Shown here: one piece after another, positions 35,073 to 46,689 of the stretch
How positions within the stretch are numbered: position 1 is the stretch's first letter
How the letters are laid out: the number at the start of each line of letters is the position of its first letter
Assembly (NCBI GenBank): GCA_021234155.1
Contig: JAJEKV010000017.1
Span: 2,032,820-2,096,819, forward strand
DNA: 64,000 bases
Direction: 5' to 3'
DNA from: Isoetes taiwanensis
Lineage: Eukaryota; Streptophyta; Lycopodiopsida; Isoetales; Isoetaceae
The notes under the pieces: model-generated
Database searches by the model: none
What the model was told of the DNA's origin: nothing
What the model saw: only the letters and a program-made list of their open reading frames with translations
Made by a program: the position numbers and the translations under genes

Positions 35073-38000
35073 GGTCCAATGTTTTGGGGTCGTATTTATC
35101 TTTATTTGTGATTGGAAGGTTTTCGAATTCTATTGTCTTGGGGATGTTTTTTATCTTTCATTGTAGCGTGCGAAGTTGCTAGTCACATATGATCTGTTAC
35201 ATGGATTTTATCCTTCTTTTTAAATTGTTTAGAGAGACCCATGTGAGTAAAGTCCTACTTTAAGAACATTTCTTTTTGTAAAGATCTAGGCTTTAGTCCT
35301 CATTTTAACGCAAAAGTACATTTCCTATCCTTATTCGTTGTCTCAGAGATGTTTTGTCCTTTTTATAGAATGCCTTCGTCAGTTTTTAGCAATATTTGTT
35401 GTATCCGCGTTCCATTCAAATGCCTTGATATGTGATACTTCGTCTTTCTAATGTTCGCTCGTCATTTTTCTTCTTGTGGATTTTTCGAGCACAACCTAGG
35501 TATGGTTTTGTTTTCTCATTTCATTCATCTGCCACGTGAGTCCGGTCTAGGTATAGTTTAATCATATTTTCCAATTTTTGTGGTTTCTTCAAAGCGCAAC
35601 CTAGTGGATTAATGTGTTGTCGATTCTCGTTCATTTAATTGCTCAAGATAGGTTATACTTTGCTCTCCTAATATTGGCCGCCGATTTTTCTTTTGTGGAC
35701 CTTTCTCAAGCGCAACCTAGGTATGTTTTTATTTTCTCATTTCTTTCAGTTGCGCCGAAACTTGCATTGGATTTTATTGTGCTATGGGCTCAATATGGTT
35801 TTACTCTCCATCTAGAAGGCCCATATAAGGGTTTAGGGTCTGACCCCCTTTTGTCATATTTTATACCTGGTTTTATAGGTTGCATGTCCAACTGTTGTGT
35901 ACCAGACTCACAACTATTGTTTGTCAAGCATTTTTTGCACTTTTATCTTTCTCATTGTCATTAGTTTAACACGCTGTGTTGTATAATACTCCATGGTTAG
36001 GTGGTTGGTTGCATCACTTGTGTACGTGTCTTTTATAGTTTGCAGCACTTGTGTACGTGTCTTTTATGGATGTCCCTGAGGTAGTATTGTGTTTTAACTG
36101 ATATTGCGTTTTTTCTGGAGATTCTTCTATAAGATTCGTACTTGCCAATAGTGATAACTCATCATGTTGTTGCCCTTTGCTCTTAGTTTATTTCACATAG
36201 CGTGTTAGTCAGTGCTGGACCGCTTTCAATTGATTAGTCTTTTCAGTTTTCCAATTTTATGACTACATTCTTGTCTGGGACTATCACAGACTTATGGTCT
36301 TTTGGATGTTTTCCATTTGGTGGGCACGTTTTTTCAGTTTTAAGGTTGTATGTCATTTTGCTCAAGGTGCTCATTCTTCTATTGGATGCTATTCGTATTT
36401 GTGCCCCGTTCTTCTTGACTCTGCATTAAGCATAGCGTCCTTATTTCACTCATGGTAGCCTTTTAGAGGCAGTTTGTAGTTCTTCTATCGCAATTTTTCA
36501 TTGGAGACTGCTTGTGGCGGCATTATGGTGATGTGCACATTTTCATGGCATATATTACATAGTTCTCCCCATCGTTGTTTTTCCAGATTTCTTAGTTGTT
36601 TTGATTATCTATCTTGTGTTCTGGCATTGGAGTTGCTCTGGGCGTTGTTTGCAAGTTATGGATCTCACTGAGCTATTCATTTATAGGGTCTCCTATAAAT
36701 TTTCTAGTTGTTTATCATGTTGTTCCTTGTTCTCCCTTCTTCGCTTGAGTCATCCTATTTGCGCTACATCCGCTCCTTTGCCCCTTTTGTTGTTCATTAT
36801 TCTTGCCTTCGTGCAACTCTTGCTCACTTTCTTATTTTTCGTCCTCCCATAATTTGGGTCCTCGTGGGTTGCTTTTCCATTATCTTTGGTCCCTCTCGTT
36901 CACGCCATTACCCTTGTTTCGACATCTTTGAACTTTTTCTCGTTGATCTTGCTCCCTATATATGTAGTTCGGTTAATACTAATTTTTCGTGATATTGGTG
37001 GTTTGGCATCATGTTTTTACGCATGTTTCCTTTGTCAACTAGTCTTTCACTCGTTTTTGGTTCATTCTCAGATTTAGCCATTTGCTCCATGTATTCTCGT
37101 TGACTTCTTTTTCGCTATTTTAGTTCCTTTTTTAGTTCGTGATTTCTATTTGTTTTTGATCCACATTTCATTAGTTTCATATGTGTTTTCTTTTCGTTTG
37201 TTTATTGACCTGTGGATCCTTCATTCGCTTTCTTTTTCGCTCAAGTTCCTTTTTTATCTTTTATTCAATTACCCTTTTGAATTGTCTTTACTCTATTAGC
37301 CTTTCTAGTAGCCCTTTCTTTCTTGATTTGTAACCCTCATCCGATCTATTCTAGTCATCCTTTTTGCCAATCGTGGTTACGCCTTTTATTGCTCTTTTGT
37401 TACTTGTTTCTCTCGCTTTCGATATGTTATGTTCAATCCCGTTGTACCAAGTTGGTTTGGCTGTTTCAATCCACTTTGTGTTTCACAACATCAGTAAAGC
37501 GGTGAATCGATATCTTAGCCTTTGCTAATGGTTTTTATCTGTTGTCTATTTTCTTAATGGTCAGTTATATAGTGGTTGTTTATATTCGGTGAGATTTAGT
37601 AGTACACTGGTTTGCTTTCTTTGCATGGCTCTGGACCACTTGGGTCATGTTTTTATCAGGTTTTGATGCTTTTTCCATTGAGTTATCATTGTTCTTTCCT
37701 ACATTGCTCCATGGTTTCCACATTCTATGCTTTAGAGTCGCGAGTGGTTTATTTTGCTCCTTAGCTTTTTGGTATCCTTGATCATTTCACCTATATATGC
37801 TTCATCCTTTTTTGAATTACTACATCGCCACCATTCCCTGTTTGTCACAGGAAGTTCCTTTGGTCTCAGTAATTCCATTATTTCCTATTAGCTTCGTTTG
37901 CTCTTTTTATTTTTTGTCGTTTCATTTGCTCCATTTGCACTTTCATCTTGCCTTCTTTGTACCATTGCCTTAAGCTACTCTTTCAAACTACATTGCCTTC

Positions 38001-39110
38001 ATTTGACTCTTTATCATGTTTTATATACTCTCTTTAGATTTTTGGTACCATGGGTTTCAATTTTCCATTTTCCTGCCTAGTTCTCTTCTTGCATTTGCTA
38101 ATCCTATGTTTTGTTACGTTTCCAACCCATTGCCCCTGTGGCTTGGTTTTAGCCTGGTTGCTCACTTTTTTCTAGGATTTCCAAAATTTCAAGTACTTTA
38201 TGCCTTTATTTCTGGTTGTTCAAGTTTGTCAATAGGTTTCTTTGTTTTTAGGCGTTTTTACTTTTGTCATTTAGGTATTCTTTTGGCTCCTTTTTACTCC
38301 CATTTTTATGCTTTTATGTTTTCCGCTTTGACCATTTGTTATCTTCGTTTTTAGATTTGTTACGCTTGCTCCATATGTCCTATTAGCTTCCTGTTTCATT
38401 TGTTTCAATGATCCTTGTGGACTCATTTCTCCCTTTCTTTATTCCACATTTTCAATCTGTTCTATTAGATTCGACTTGCTCCATTATGGGTTATTGTGCT
38501 CCTTTTTGTTATAAAACTCCTCATTATCTCAGCAGCTCCATTTGATAACATTTCTCTATTCGATTGTGTATGCCATGTTCCCTTCATTGATTTCCTTTGG
38601 CTTGTTGTTTTGTTTCACATTACTCCTTTAGTTGTGTCAGTTCTTTCTTTGTCTTCTTGCTCCTTGTCTTTTGCTAGTTAGGATACTTCGGATTTTTGTA
38701 TCTTTGTTAGTGTAGTATGTATTGGTGCATTGGCCATTTGCCATCGTCACTCTATTGATGTCGTCAGGTTCATGGCTCTGGTTGCTGTTGTTCCATAAGT
38801 TCCTTTCAACATCTCTTGCTGCACTTTTCCATCTTCTCCTTCATTTTATGCTTCTCTTCCATCTTCCACGACAGTGTTCCATTGTGTCCTCCTTCTTTCT
38901 CCTTTGTCTGGGTTCATCCTCTCTGTACCTTCAGGCTTTGTGGTCGTTCCTCTTTTACCATATTTTCTATCAGACTTATATGTGCATTCTGTTTTGTTTT
39001 TATTTCAGTGACCCTTATAGTCTCATTTCTCCCTTGCTTCCGAACAGTTTTCATTTTGGCTTCCTTTCTTTCTTTGTCCATATTGAGATTTGTTCCTCTT
39101 CTATCGGCCG

Positions 39111-39562
<452 letters not shown>

Positions 39563-39610
39563 TCCCTCCCTCCCTCCCTCCCTCCCTCCCTCCCTCTCTC
39601 TCTCTCTCTC
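39563..39610. repeat. CCCT/CT microsatellite
   Basis: (TCCC)n passing into (TC)n, ending at the truncation point of LINE copy D. Confidence 0.98.
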
Positions 39611-40218
39611 ACTCCATGAAAGAAAGTGAGAGCAAGAGATGGTATGCAGATGCAGAGAAATGGGTGGAAACCAATATGGAGTACCGCATGTAGCAAAAGG
39701 CAAGTACAAAGATGCTAGATTATAAGAACGTTATGAATCCAAGACTAACACCAATGCCATATCTGTTGGAGAAAATATCAACGGTCAAGAGGCACAATAT
39801 TTGCAGGATCAGACTAAGCTCACATCATTTAGGAGTCACGGTTGGCAGATGGAGGAATATTCCCTGAGAAAACCGAACCTGCAAGATATAGAAGATGAGA
39901 CACATTTCATACTTTGTTGTTCGGCTTTCCAGAGGCTAAGGGATAAATTGTGCATAAGGACGACCTCATTAATAGATTTTTTTTACGCTGCCAGTGAAAC
40001 AAGTAGGTCAATACATAACAGAATCTTTGGAGATTCGAGAGATTTCGATAAAAAGTTACAAACACCTATTTGAAGAATTCGACAAAGACACACCAGAGGA
40101 GAACTATTGTTGCTCCATTCAGGGGAGGACACTATATCTGACATTTTCAATACGTACATTTCTCTTATGCAATATCTATTAGACCTGATGGTCTTATAGA
40201 TGGAAAAGTAAAAGTTTC
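39611..40218 (+). mobile_element. LINE copy D: C-terminal ORF2 and 3' end
   Basis: It starts after the TC array. Blocks are NVMNPRLTPMPYLLEKISTV (about 39730), RHNICRIRLSSHHLGVTVGR (about 39793), WRNIP...ENRTCKI with a stop, DETHFILCCSAFQRLRDKLC (about 39893), and the last residues ISDIFNTYISLMQ before TAGACCTGATGGTCTTATAG. This parallels copies B and C at the GRW/CCHC tail. Several stops. It ends in CT/CCCT at 40219. Confidence 0.88.
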
Positions 40219-40254
40219 TTCTCTCTCTCTCTCCCTCCCTCCCTCCCTCCCTCC
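40219..40254. repeat. CT/CCCT microsatellite
   Basis: (CT)n followed by (CCCT)n at the 3' end of LINE copy D. Confidence 0.98.
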
Positions 40255-40324
40255 AACCGAGCAATGTGGTGTGGTGTGGTCACATATCCAGTTGGATGCT
40301 GCCTAGTGGTGTGACATTAAAATA
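40255..40324 (+). mobile_element. Conserved short 3' segment, copy 2
   Basis: AACCGAGCAATGTGGTGTGG, TCACATATCCAGTTGGATGC and GCCTAGTGGTGTGACATTAA match copy 1 at 39455-39562 in order. It ends AAAATACT before the CTCCCT array. Confidence 0.7.
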
Positions 40325-40356
40325 CTCTCCCTCTCCCTCTCCCTCTCCCTCTCTCC
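40325..40356. repeat. CTCCCT microsatellite
   Basis: A hexanucleotide CTCCCT repeat (a compound of CT and CCCT) directly precedes the longest LINE copy. Confidence 0.97.
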
Positions 40357-43088
40357 AAAGGAAAGCAGGATAACAAAACAGAATAACAAAACAGTGAAAT
40401 GGGCGAAAGATAAGGCTGTTGTATCAGATTAGGAAAGCGCGGGAGGTCTGAAAATTGTCATCTGGAACATCAACAGACTGACAATTGATAAGACTTTCAG
40501 TATTCAGGGGCTTCTTACCGATATAGATATGATATGTTTTGTAGACTCCAAAGAGCATGACCTGTATGAGCTTCCGTAAAATTGAAGGATTTGAATTAAT
40601 ATATTCGTTAAAAACATGAAATTCGAGATGGAGATAATGGGAATGGAGGCGTGGCATGCTATGTGAGGCATGCTTGGGCTGATCGATACATGGTGTCAAG
40701 AAAGACGATACAACCAAGATATTTGGATAGAAATTACGAGGTTCTGAGAGGCTATATTACATGGCAATATGTTATTTCGCACCCGACATAAGCAAACATA
40801 CTGCTTCTGAGGCTTCTTGTGATGATCTTTTCTTTGATCCGGAGCGTGACATAATGAAATACCAAAGCAAAGGGATTGTAATTCTATCGAGAGACTTTAA
40901 TGGACGATACAAGCACATGGCAAAGCGCCAATTTTGTCGAGAGGATAATGATCCGAGATGGCTGGAAATGATGAATGAAGAAGAACTCCGCCTTAATGGG
41001 TGGAACAGAATTCAACAGACAAAATAGTCACCAAATCGCGCATAACCGCTTGCCGTCTTTGTGGCAGGCTAACTTATTGATATGTAATGGATTGAGCAGA
41101 TTTCCGTGCTCCTTTAAAACCACATGTAGAGCCCGTAGTACGCTTGACTATGTAATGATTTACTGGCGATGCATTGGACCGATCGTCTCCTTTGCAATAG
41201 GAGAAGAGCAAGTTGAATCGAGATCATAATCATTGTTGCTAACTTTACCGTAACAAGATCATGTAATCGAGATTATACCGGTAATAAAGAAAGGATTACA
41301 TATGAGGTATGGGCTGAAAGATACATATAAATCATGTGTTGAAGACAAACTTCAACGATATCGCTGGATAGAGATGTTGCCAAAGCAAGTAAACAAATCA
41401 CTGAAATTCTATTGGCCTCTGCAAATGAGATCTTTAGAGTCAGCCGGGCAGCTAAGGGTTTACCATGTAAATCATGGTTTGACAAAGAATGTAGAGATGC
41501 AAAATTTCAATGGAGGAAAGCAGACACAGAGCATAAAGATCATTTTAAGAAACAATATAAGAGAATAGTCAGGGACAAGAAGAGGAGATTTATCCGAAAA
41601 CGTCAAGAGGATCTATGTTTTAAATTTCTTGCTGAACCCAAATCATTTTGGACAGCCCTAAAACAAACTCGGAGGAAAGATCTACCTATTTCAGCCACCG
41701 CAATATGGGATCATGTAGATAGTTTGTATAATTGTGAACATGCAACAGCCCACGAGCCGCCGTCGGATCTCATAATTTCGCTTGACGATGTAGCGGAAGG
41801 CATAAAACATTTGGCAAATGGTAAGGCAAAGGATGTAGCAGGTGGCATGCTGCAGAGCATTTAAAATGGGCGGGCAAAGAAATTCATCTACATTATGAAA
41901 TCTGTTTACAACAAATTATGTCTCAAGGGATTCCAACAGATCGGCGGATAAAACAGAGTGGTCCCAATACATAAGAGCGGATCCTTATTGGAAGTGAATA
42001 ATTACAGGACAATTTTGGTTAGCGGCATTTTCTCAAAACTCATTGCAACTATTTTAGAAAAGAAGATCGCTGCATGGGCGTAGACCAACCATAAAAGAGC
42101 GTAATCACAAGCGTGGCTTTTGGGGCTAATAGGTCAACTTTGGATTAGTGCTCAAAGCGATTTTTGACATGGTAAAAGGTAAAAAAAACCTGTTTATGTA
42201 GCTTTTGTTGATTTCAAAAAGCTTTTGACAAGGTTCCACGTGCTCAATTGTGGGATCGCATGGAACAATTAAAGGTCCCGGGCGACTTGCAAGATGCGGT
42301 AAGTCTTCTTTATGAGAAGATCTTGGTTCAGCTCTCATGGCCTCTTTCTTTGGAAAACCAGATTTTTACGGAGAGAGCACAATTGGGGTTAAACAGGGGA
42401 TGTCCTATGTCCCCACATTATTCAGGCTATTTATTGATAGACTCGAAGAAGTGTTATGGAGAATTGCCCATGCGGTGTTGAAATTCATGGATATGTGCTT
42501 TTGCTTTTGATGTATCTTGACGATGTCGCGGATTTTTTCACGCCTAAGGAGCATTTGCAGAATCACTTGAATGGATTGGCGAGATTTTGTGATGACACAT
42601 GGATGCAAGTTAACTTGGAAAAGACGAATACTATGACGGTTGGAGCTATTGAGCAAGCATCCTTCACATATCAGGGAAATACGGTAAACCCATGTGATTC
42701 CTATAAATATTTGGGACCCGATATTCCACGTAAATCATAGATGGAACACTTGTGTCAATCGAGAATTGATGGCGGGCATAAGGCCCCTATGCTATGCAGT
42801 AGTATGTGTAGGAAAGCATTCCCTGCGGGTCCTAGCATCTTAAAATAAGATTTTTTGGGTCACTAGTACAGAGTGTGGTTTTATATGGGTGTGAAATTTG
42901 GGGACCAAGTTTGCCTCAAGGTCTTTGGGATGATGTGGAGCAAGTCCTGAAGAAATTCTTGAGATTAGAGTTAGGGGTAAAAGCCCAAACTCCATATCCC
43001 ATGATGTTGGCGAAAAGTGGGACCATGCCGTTAGAGGGCTTAAGCCATCTTAAGGTGTATCGATATCTTCGTAAATTGCTACAAATGG
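40357..43088 (+). mobile_element. LINE copy E: near full-length ORF2 remnant with endonuclease and RT
   Basis: This is the most complete family member. APE-type endonuclease: IVIWNINRL (about 40454), VILSRDFNGR (about 40880; SRDFN replaces GDFN), RARSTLDYVMI (about 41130), RDHNH (about 41219). Linker: KSWFDKECRDAKFQWRKADT (about 41475). RT: VAEGIKHLANGKAKD (about 41788), VVPIHKSG, RTILVSGIFSKL (about 42005), FKKAFDKVPRA (split by a frameshift, about 42215), YLDDVADF (about 42512; both aspartates kept), VNLEKTNTMTVG, YKYLGPDIP, then VVLYGCEIWGPSLP (about 42872) and KKFLRLELGVKAQTPYPMML (about 42950). Many stops and frameshifts show it is dead. It is cut off at 43088, where Ty3 sequence begins, so the GRW/CCHC tail is missing. 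ORF1 is not seen. Confidence 0.95.
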
Positions 43089-45605
43089 CCTAGAGCAGAT
43101 GACCTATTTGATGAGTTACGAGGTGCTTGCATATTTAGCAAAATTGATTTGAAATCAGGATATCATCAAATCCGAATAAAGGAAGAAGATATTGGTAAAA
43201 CGGCATTCAGAACGACTTTTGGTCACTATGAGTTTCGTGTAATGCCTTTTGGTCTGACCAATGCTCCGGCAACTTTTTGTCGTCTTATGGGGAGTTCTAG
43301 CACCCGTCTTAGGGAAAAGTGCTGTAGTCTTCTTTGATGATATACTTATATATAGTAGAACTATTGAGGAACACAAGCAACACCTTCAACAGGTTTTTGA
43401 CCTTCTGAGGCAAAATAAGTTGTTTGTTAATGAGTCCAAAAGCAGGTTCTTTATGCAAGAAGTTGGATATTTAGGTCATATCATATCCAAAGAAGGCATA
43501 TGGATGGATCCCGAAAAGATTAGGGTTATTATTGATTGGCCACGGCCTGAAAACCTCAAGGACTTACGATCTTTTGTACAGTTATGCAGTTACTATCGCA
43601 GATTTGTGAAGGATTTTGCAAAAATAACCCTTCGTCTTAGCAGGTTTTTAAAGAAAGATACCCCTTTGTTTGGAATCCGGAAGCCGAGGAAGCTTTCCGA
43701 CTCGAAAGAGAACATGGCAACCGAACCCGTATTAGTGCTACCTGATTGGAATAAGCCTTTTACAGTTTGTTCGGATGCAAGTGGAAATGCTATTGGGGCA
43801 GTATTGATGCAAGATGGACATCCATATATCAGCCGAATGCTCAAACCATTAGAACAAAAGTATAGCACTTATGAAAAGGAATTGATTGCCTTAGTTCATG
43901 CGCTTAAGAAGTGGAGGCACTATCTTATGGGATCTAAGTTTGTAGCTCGCTTTGATCAGCAGAGCTTGAAACATATACAAACGCAGGATATTATCAATGC
44001 GCGACAGTTAAAGCTCATTGACACTATAAAAGATTTTGAAGGGATGCAGCTTGAATATAAGCCTGGGAAGGAGAACCAGGTTGCAGATGCATTAAGTCGG
44101 ATAAGTATTCAAGCTATATCTCAGAAAGCAGAATTTGTTGATTTGGAACCTATGAAAAAAGAATATGTGAGCGATCCCTCCTTTGCTACTCCTTATGCAC
44201 ACGTACAAAAGGAGGGAAGAGATCCTTTGACAGAGTATAGAATTCATAATGGGTTATTACTCTACCGAAATCGCATTTTGTGTTACACAAGCATACAAAA
44301 AGTTGAAGGTTATACAGAATGTCATGAACCTCCATATTCTGTCATAGAGGAATTCAAGCTACTTTGGCAACCGTTAAAAGACGTTTCTTTTGGCCAAAGC
44401 TTGAAAGGGATGTAAGAAAATATGTCGAAGCATGTCTTATTTGTCAACAAGTAAAGCTTCTCCGGTAAGCCCTCGCCGGATTAGTACAACCTTTGCCTAT
44501 TCCTTAAAAACCATGGAAGCATATTACCATGGATTTTATTCAAGGGCTACCAAAGACTATCCACAAGAATGATCAAATTTGGACAGTAGTAGACAGGTTG
44601 TCTAAACAGGCTCATTTTATTCCTTGTAAATCTAGCATGACTGCTCCGCAAGCAAGCAAGATTTTCTTAAAGGAAATATTTAAGGTCCATGGGATGCCGA
44701 TGCAATCATAATGCATAGGATCCCCTATTCTGTAGCAAATATTGGGGTGGACTTATGAAAAACTTAGGCACGACTCTAAAGTATTCCACTGCATATGGGT
44801 GCATATCATCCCCAAACGGATGGTCAGACTGAGGTAGTAAATCGAGTTATTAAGGATATGCTGAGATCTTATGTTGCTGAAAGGAAAAGCCAGTGGGAAG
44901 AATATCTTTATCTATTGGAGTTTGCCTATAATAACACGGTGCACTTCGGTTACCCAAAGAACTCCTTTTGAAGTAGTATATAGATATTCTTTGGAATCTC
45001 CAATTGCTAAACTAGGTGGAGAAGTACCTGCTTCATGAAGCCACTCTGGACACTTTGCGAGATATCTTGCGAGAGGTAAAGGCGCAATCCGTAAAAAAGT
45101 CGAATTGATGGCTTCCAAACTTGCAAAGAAAAAAAAGGGTTGCTTACAAAAAGATCAATGGGTTTGGATTCATCTTCCAAAGAAGCCGCCTGGAAGATGG
45201 GTAATCGGTATGTAAAATCGGCCCCTAGGTATTATGGTCCATTCCAAATTGACGACAAAGTCGGTGAGAATGCTTATCGTTTACATTTATATGGGAAATG
45301 GACTAACTTACACCCAGTTTTTGAATGTGGAAATACTGAAACCCTATAAGGGAAGTGAAATTTCTCCTGAGATTTTGCAGAGAATGGAGCAATCGGACCC
45401 TCCCAACATTAAAGATGATGAAGAGGTGTTGGAACCGGAGAAAATACTGATGCACCAAGATAAGGAGACTAGGAATTCTTCCTATCGAAGGTATCTTGTG
45501 AAATTTAAATTTCATCCGTCCACAGATGCGGTCTGGTATTCTAGGGTGCAACTAAAAGAATACGGCTCCTTGGTGGACGAATACGAAAGAACTTTGCAAA
45601 AATAA
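43089..45605 (+). mobile_element. Ty3/gypsy pol: RT, RNase H, integrase, chromodomain-like end (5' truncated, decayed)
   Basis: Starts inside RT ([20 protein letters not shown], about 43096), then [20 protein letters not shown], a frameshift near 43285, and the active site [11 protein letters not shown] (about 43329). RNase H: TVCSDASGNAIGAVLMQ (about 43765), YEKELIALVHALKKW, NQVADALSR (about 44076). Integrase: VKRRFFWPKLERDVRKYVEA with CLICQ (about 44370-44450), WTVVDRLSKQAHFIP (about 44580), YHPQTDGQTEVVNRVIKDML (about 44807). The C-terminus (RRYLVKFKFHPSTDAVWYSR, about 45487) resembles the chromodomain of chromoviruses. The ORF is 384 codons at its longest piece, broken by several frameshifts and stops. 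gag, protease and the 5' LTR are absent. It cannot be active. Confidence 0.97.
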
Positions 45606-45981
45606 TAGGCAAAGTTCAAGACCTGCAAAACTTTATATTTGGAATTCCATATTATTAATATTGTTGCAGTTATTTTATTGATAAAATATCTAAATATTGA
45701 TAAGCATAGAATTCTTTACTAACGATTGTAAAGATATTAATACCTCTAACTGAATTGGGGTCATCCCTAATGGAAAAGGGAACGAAAATCCTCTAAAGGA
45801 ATTGAGGTAAGGAAACGAAAATCCTCTAAAGGAATTGAGGTCATTTCTAACTGAATTGAAATGAGAAGTCCGTAACTTCTAAAGGAACTGAAGTTATCGA
45901 ATTAAATATCCTTAGACAAATAAGGATAGACAATTTTTCCTCGAGGTTAACGCGGACGTTTAACCTCGGGAAGGGAAGGAT
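45606..45981 (+). other. 3' untranslated region of the Ty3 element with polypurine tract
   Basis: Non-coding. A 31-33 bp tandem repeat (ACGAAAATCCTCTAAAGGAA) lies at about 45781 and 45814. The stretch ends in the purine run GGGAAGGGAAGGA (45968-45980), the expected plus-strand primer just before the LTR. Confidence 0.75.
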
Positions 45982-46689
45982 TGTTACGGCTTAACGCCGG
46001 CTTGGGGGAGTGGCTCAGGCACAGAGCAATGGGAATTAATGATTCAATGCTAGCAACTTATGGTTAAGGGTACAATATTTCCGCAATATTACATTTGGGT
46101 CTAGAAGGGCAAGTTTATTGAAATAAATTAGTTGTTCTAAAGGTTTCTAATTAATTCTAACGTTGACATGGCTGATAACGGGTCGCGGACCCATTACAGC
46201 AGAAATAGCCCAGACTTATAATAGAACTTCCGGATTTAGCCAGGAAGAGCCGATTTGGTCATGCAAAGGGGCGAATTCAGGATATTTCGGGTTGAATCCC
46301 TGTTATTAGATTCGATTTACCTTTTTAGATGGATAGATGAGCTCGGAAAAGGCTTTTCCGGAATTAGAACAACCTGCCCTTATAAATCCCATGGTTTCTT
46401 CTATCTGATCACAGAGAAATCCGGTTGAGTGTTAGAAAACAATCCCTGCCCTGCAATAGTAATCATAGAGTTTGTCTTCATTGCTGAGTTCCCATTTGTA
46501 GTGTTGCTTGCATGATAACGATTTTATGCTAGCAGCTTGAGCCCGGTTGGGTGGTTATCTCTTTCCTAAAGATTGGAGAGTGTTCTTAATTGCTTAGGTT
46601 GGCTTGTAGCTTAAGTGTTTGTAACTTATTTCCGCCGAGATTTCTTTAGTTGTATCAAACCATGGGTTAGAAGAGATGAAAGTCCGACA
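45982..46689 (+). mobile_element. 3' LTR of the Ty3/gypsy element (about 0.7 kb)
   Basis: Starts TGTTACGGC directly after the polypurine tract. It contains CCCTTATAAATCCC near 46377, a TATA-type promoter sequence at a typical place, and a CAACC/CAATCC-rich downstream part. The proposed end is GTCCGACA at 46689, judged only from the TG..CA rule and length. The 5' LTR is not in the window, so the end is not proven and no target duplication can be tested. Confidence 0.7.

Larger units (their letters stand above)
32640..39110. other. 6.4-kb pyrimidine-skewed block without recognisable genes
   Basis: The plus strand is strongly T/C-rich and poor in A over the whole stretch, and the change is abrupt after LINE copy C and before LINE copy G. 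Plus-strand frames up to 211 codons (for example 32764-33399) are expected from the scarcity of A, since every stop codon needs A; their products are Phe/Leu/Ser-rich and match no protein. Smaller repeats occur at 35494-35530 and 35708-35745 (CAACCTAGGTATG...TTTCTCATTTC) and at 36015-36068 (CACTTGTGTACGTGTC twice). The minus strand would be a purine-rich RNA. A long non-coding region of an unknown element is one possibility. Confidence 0.55.
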
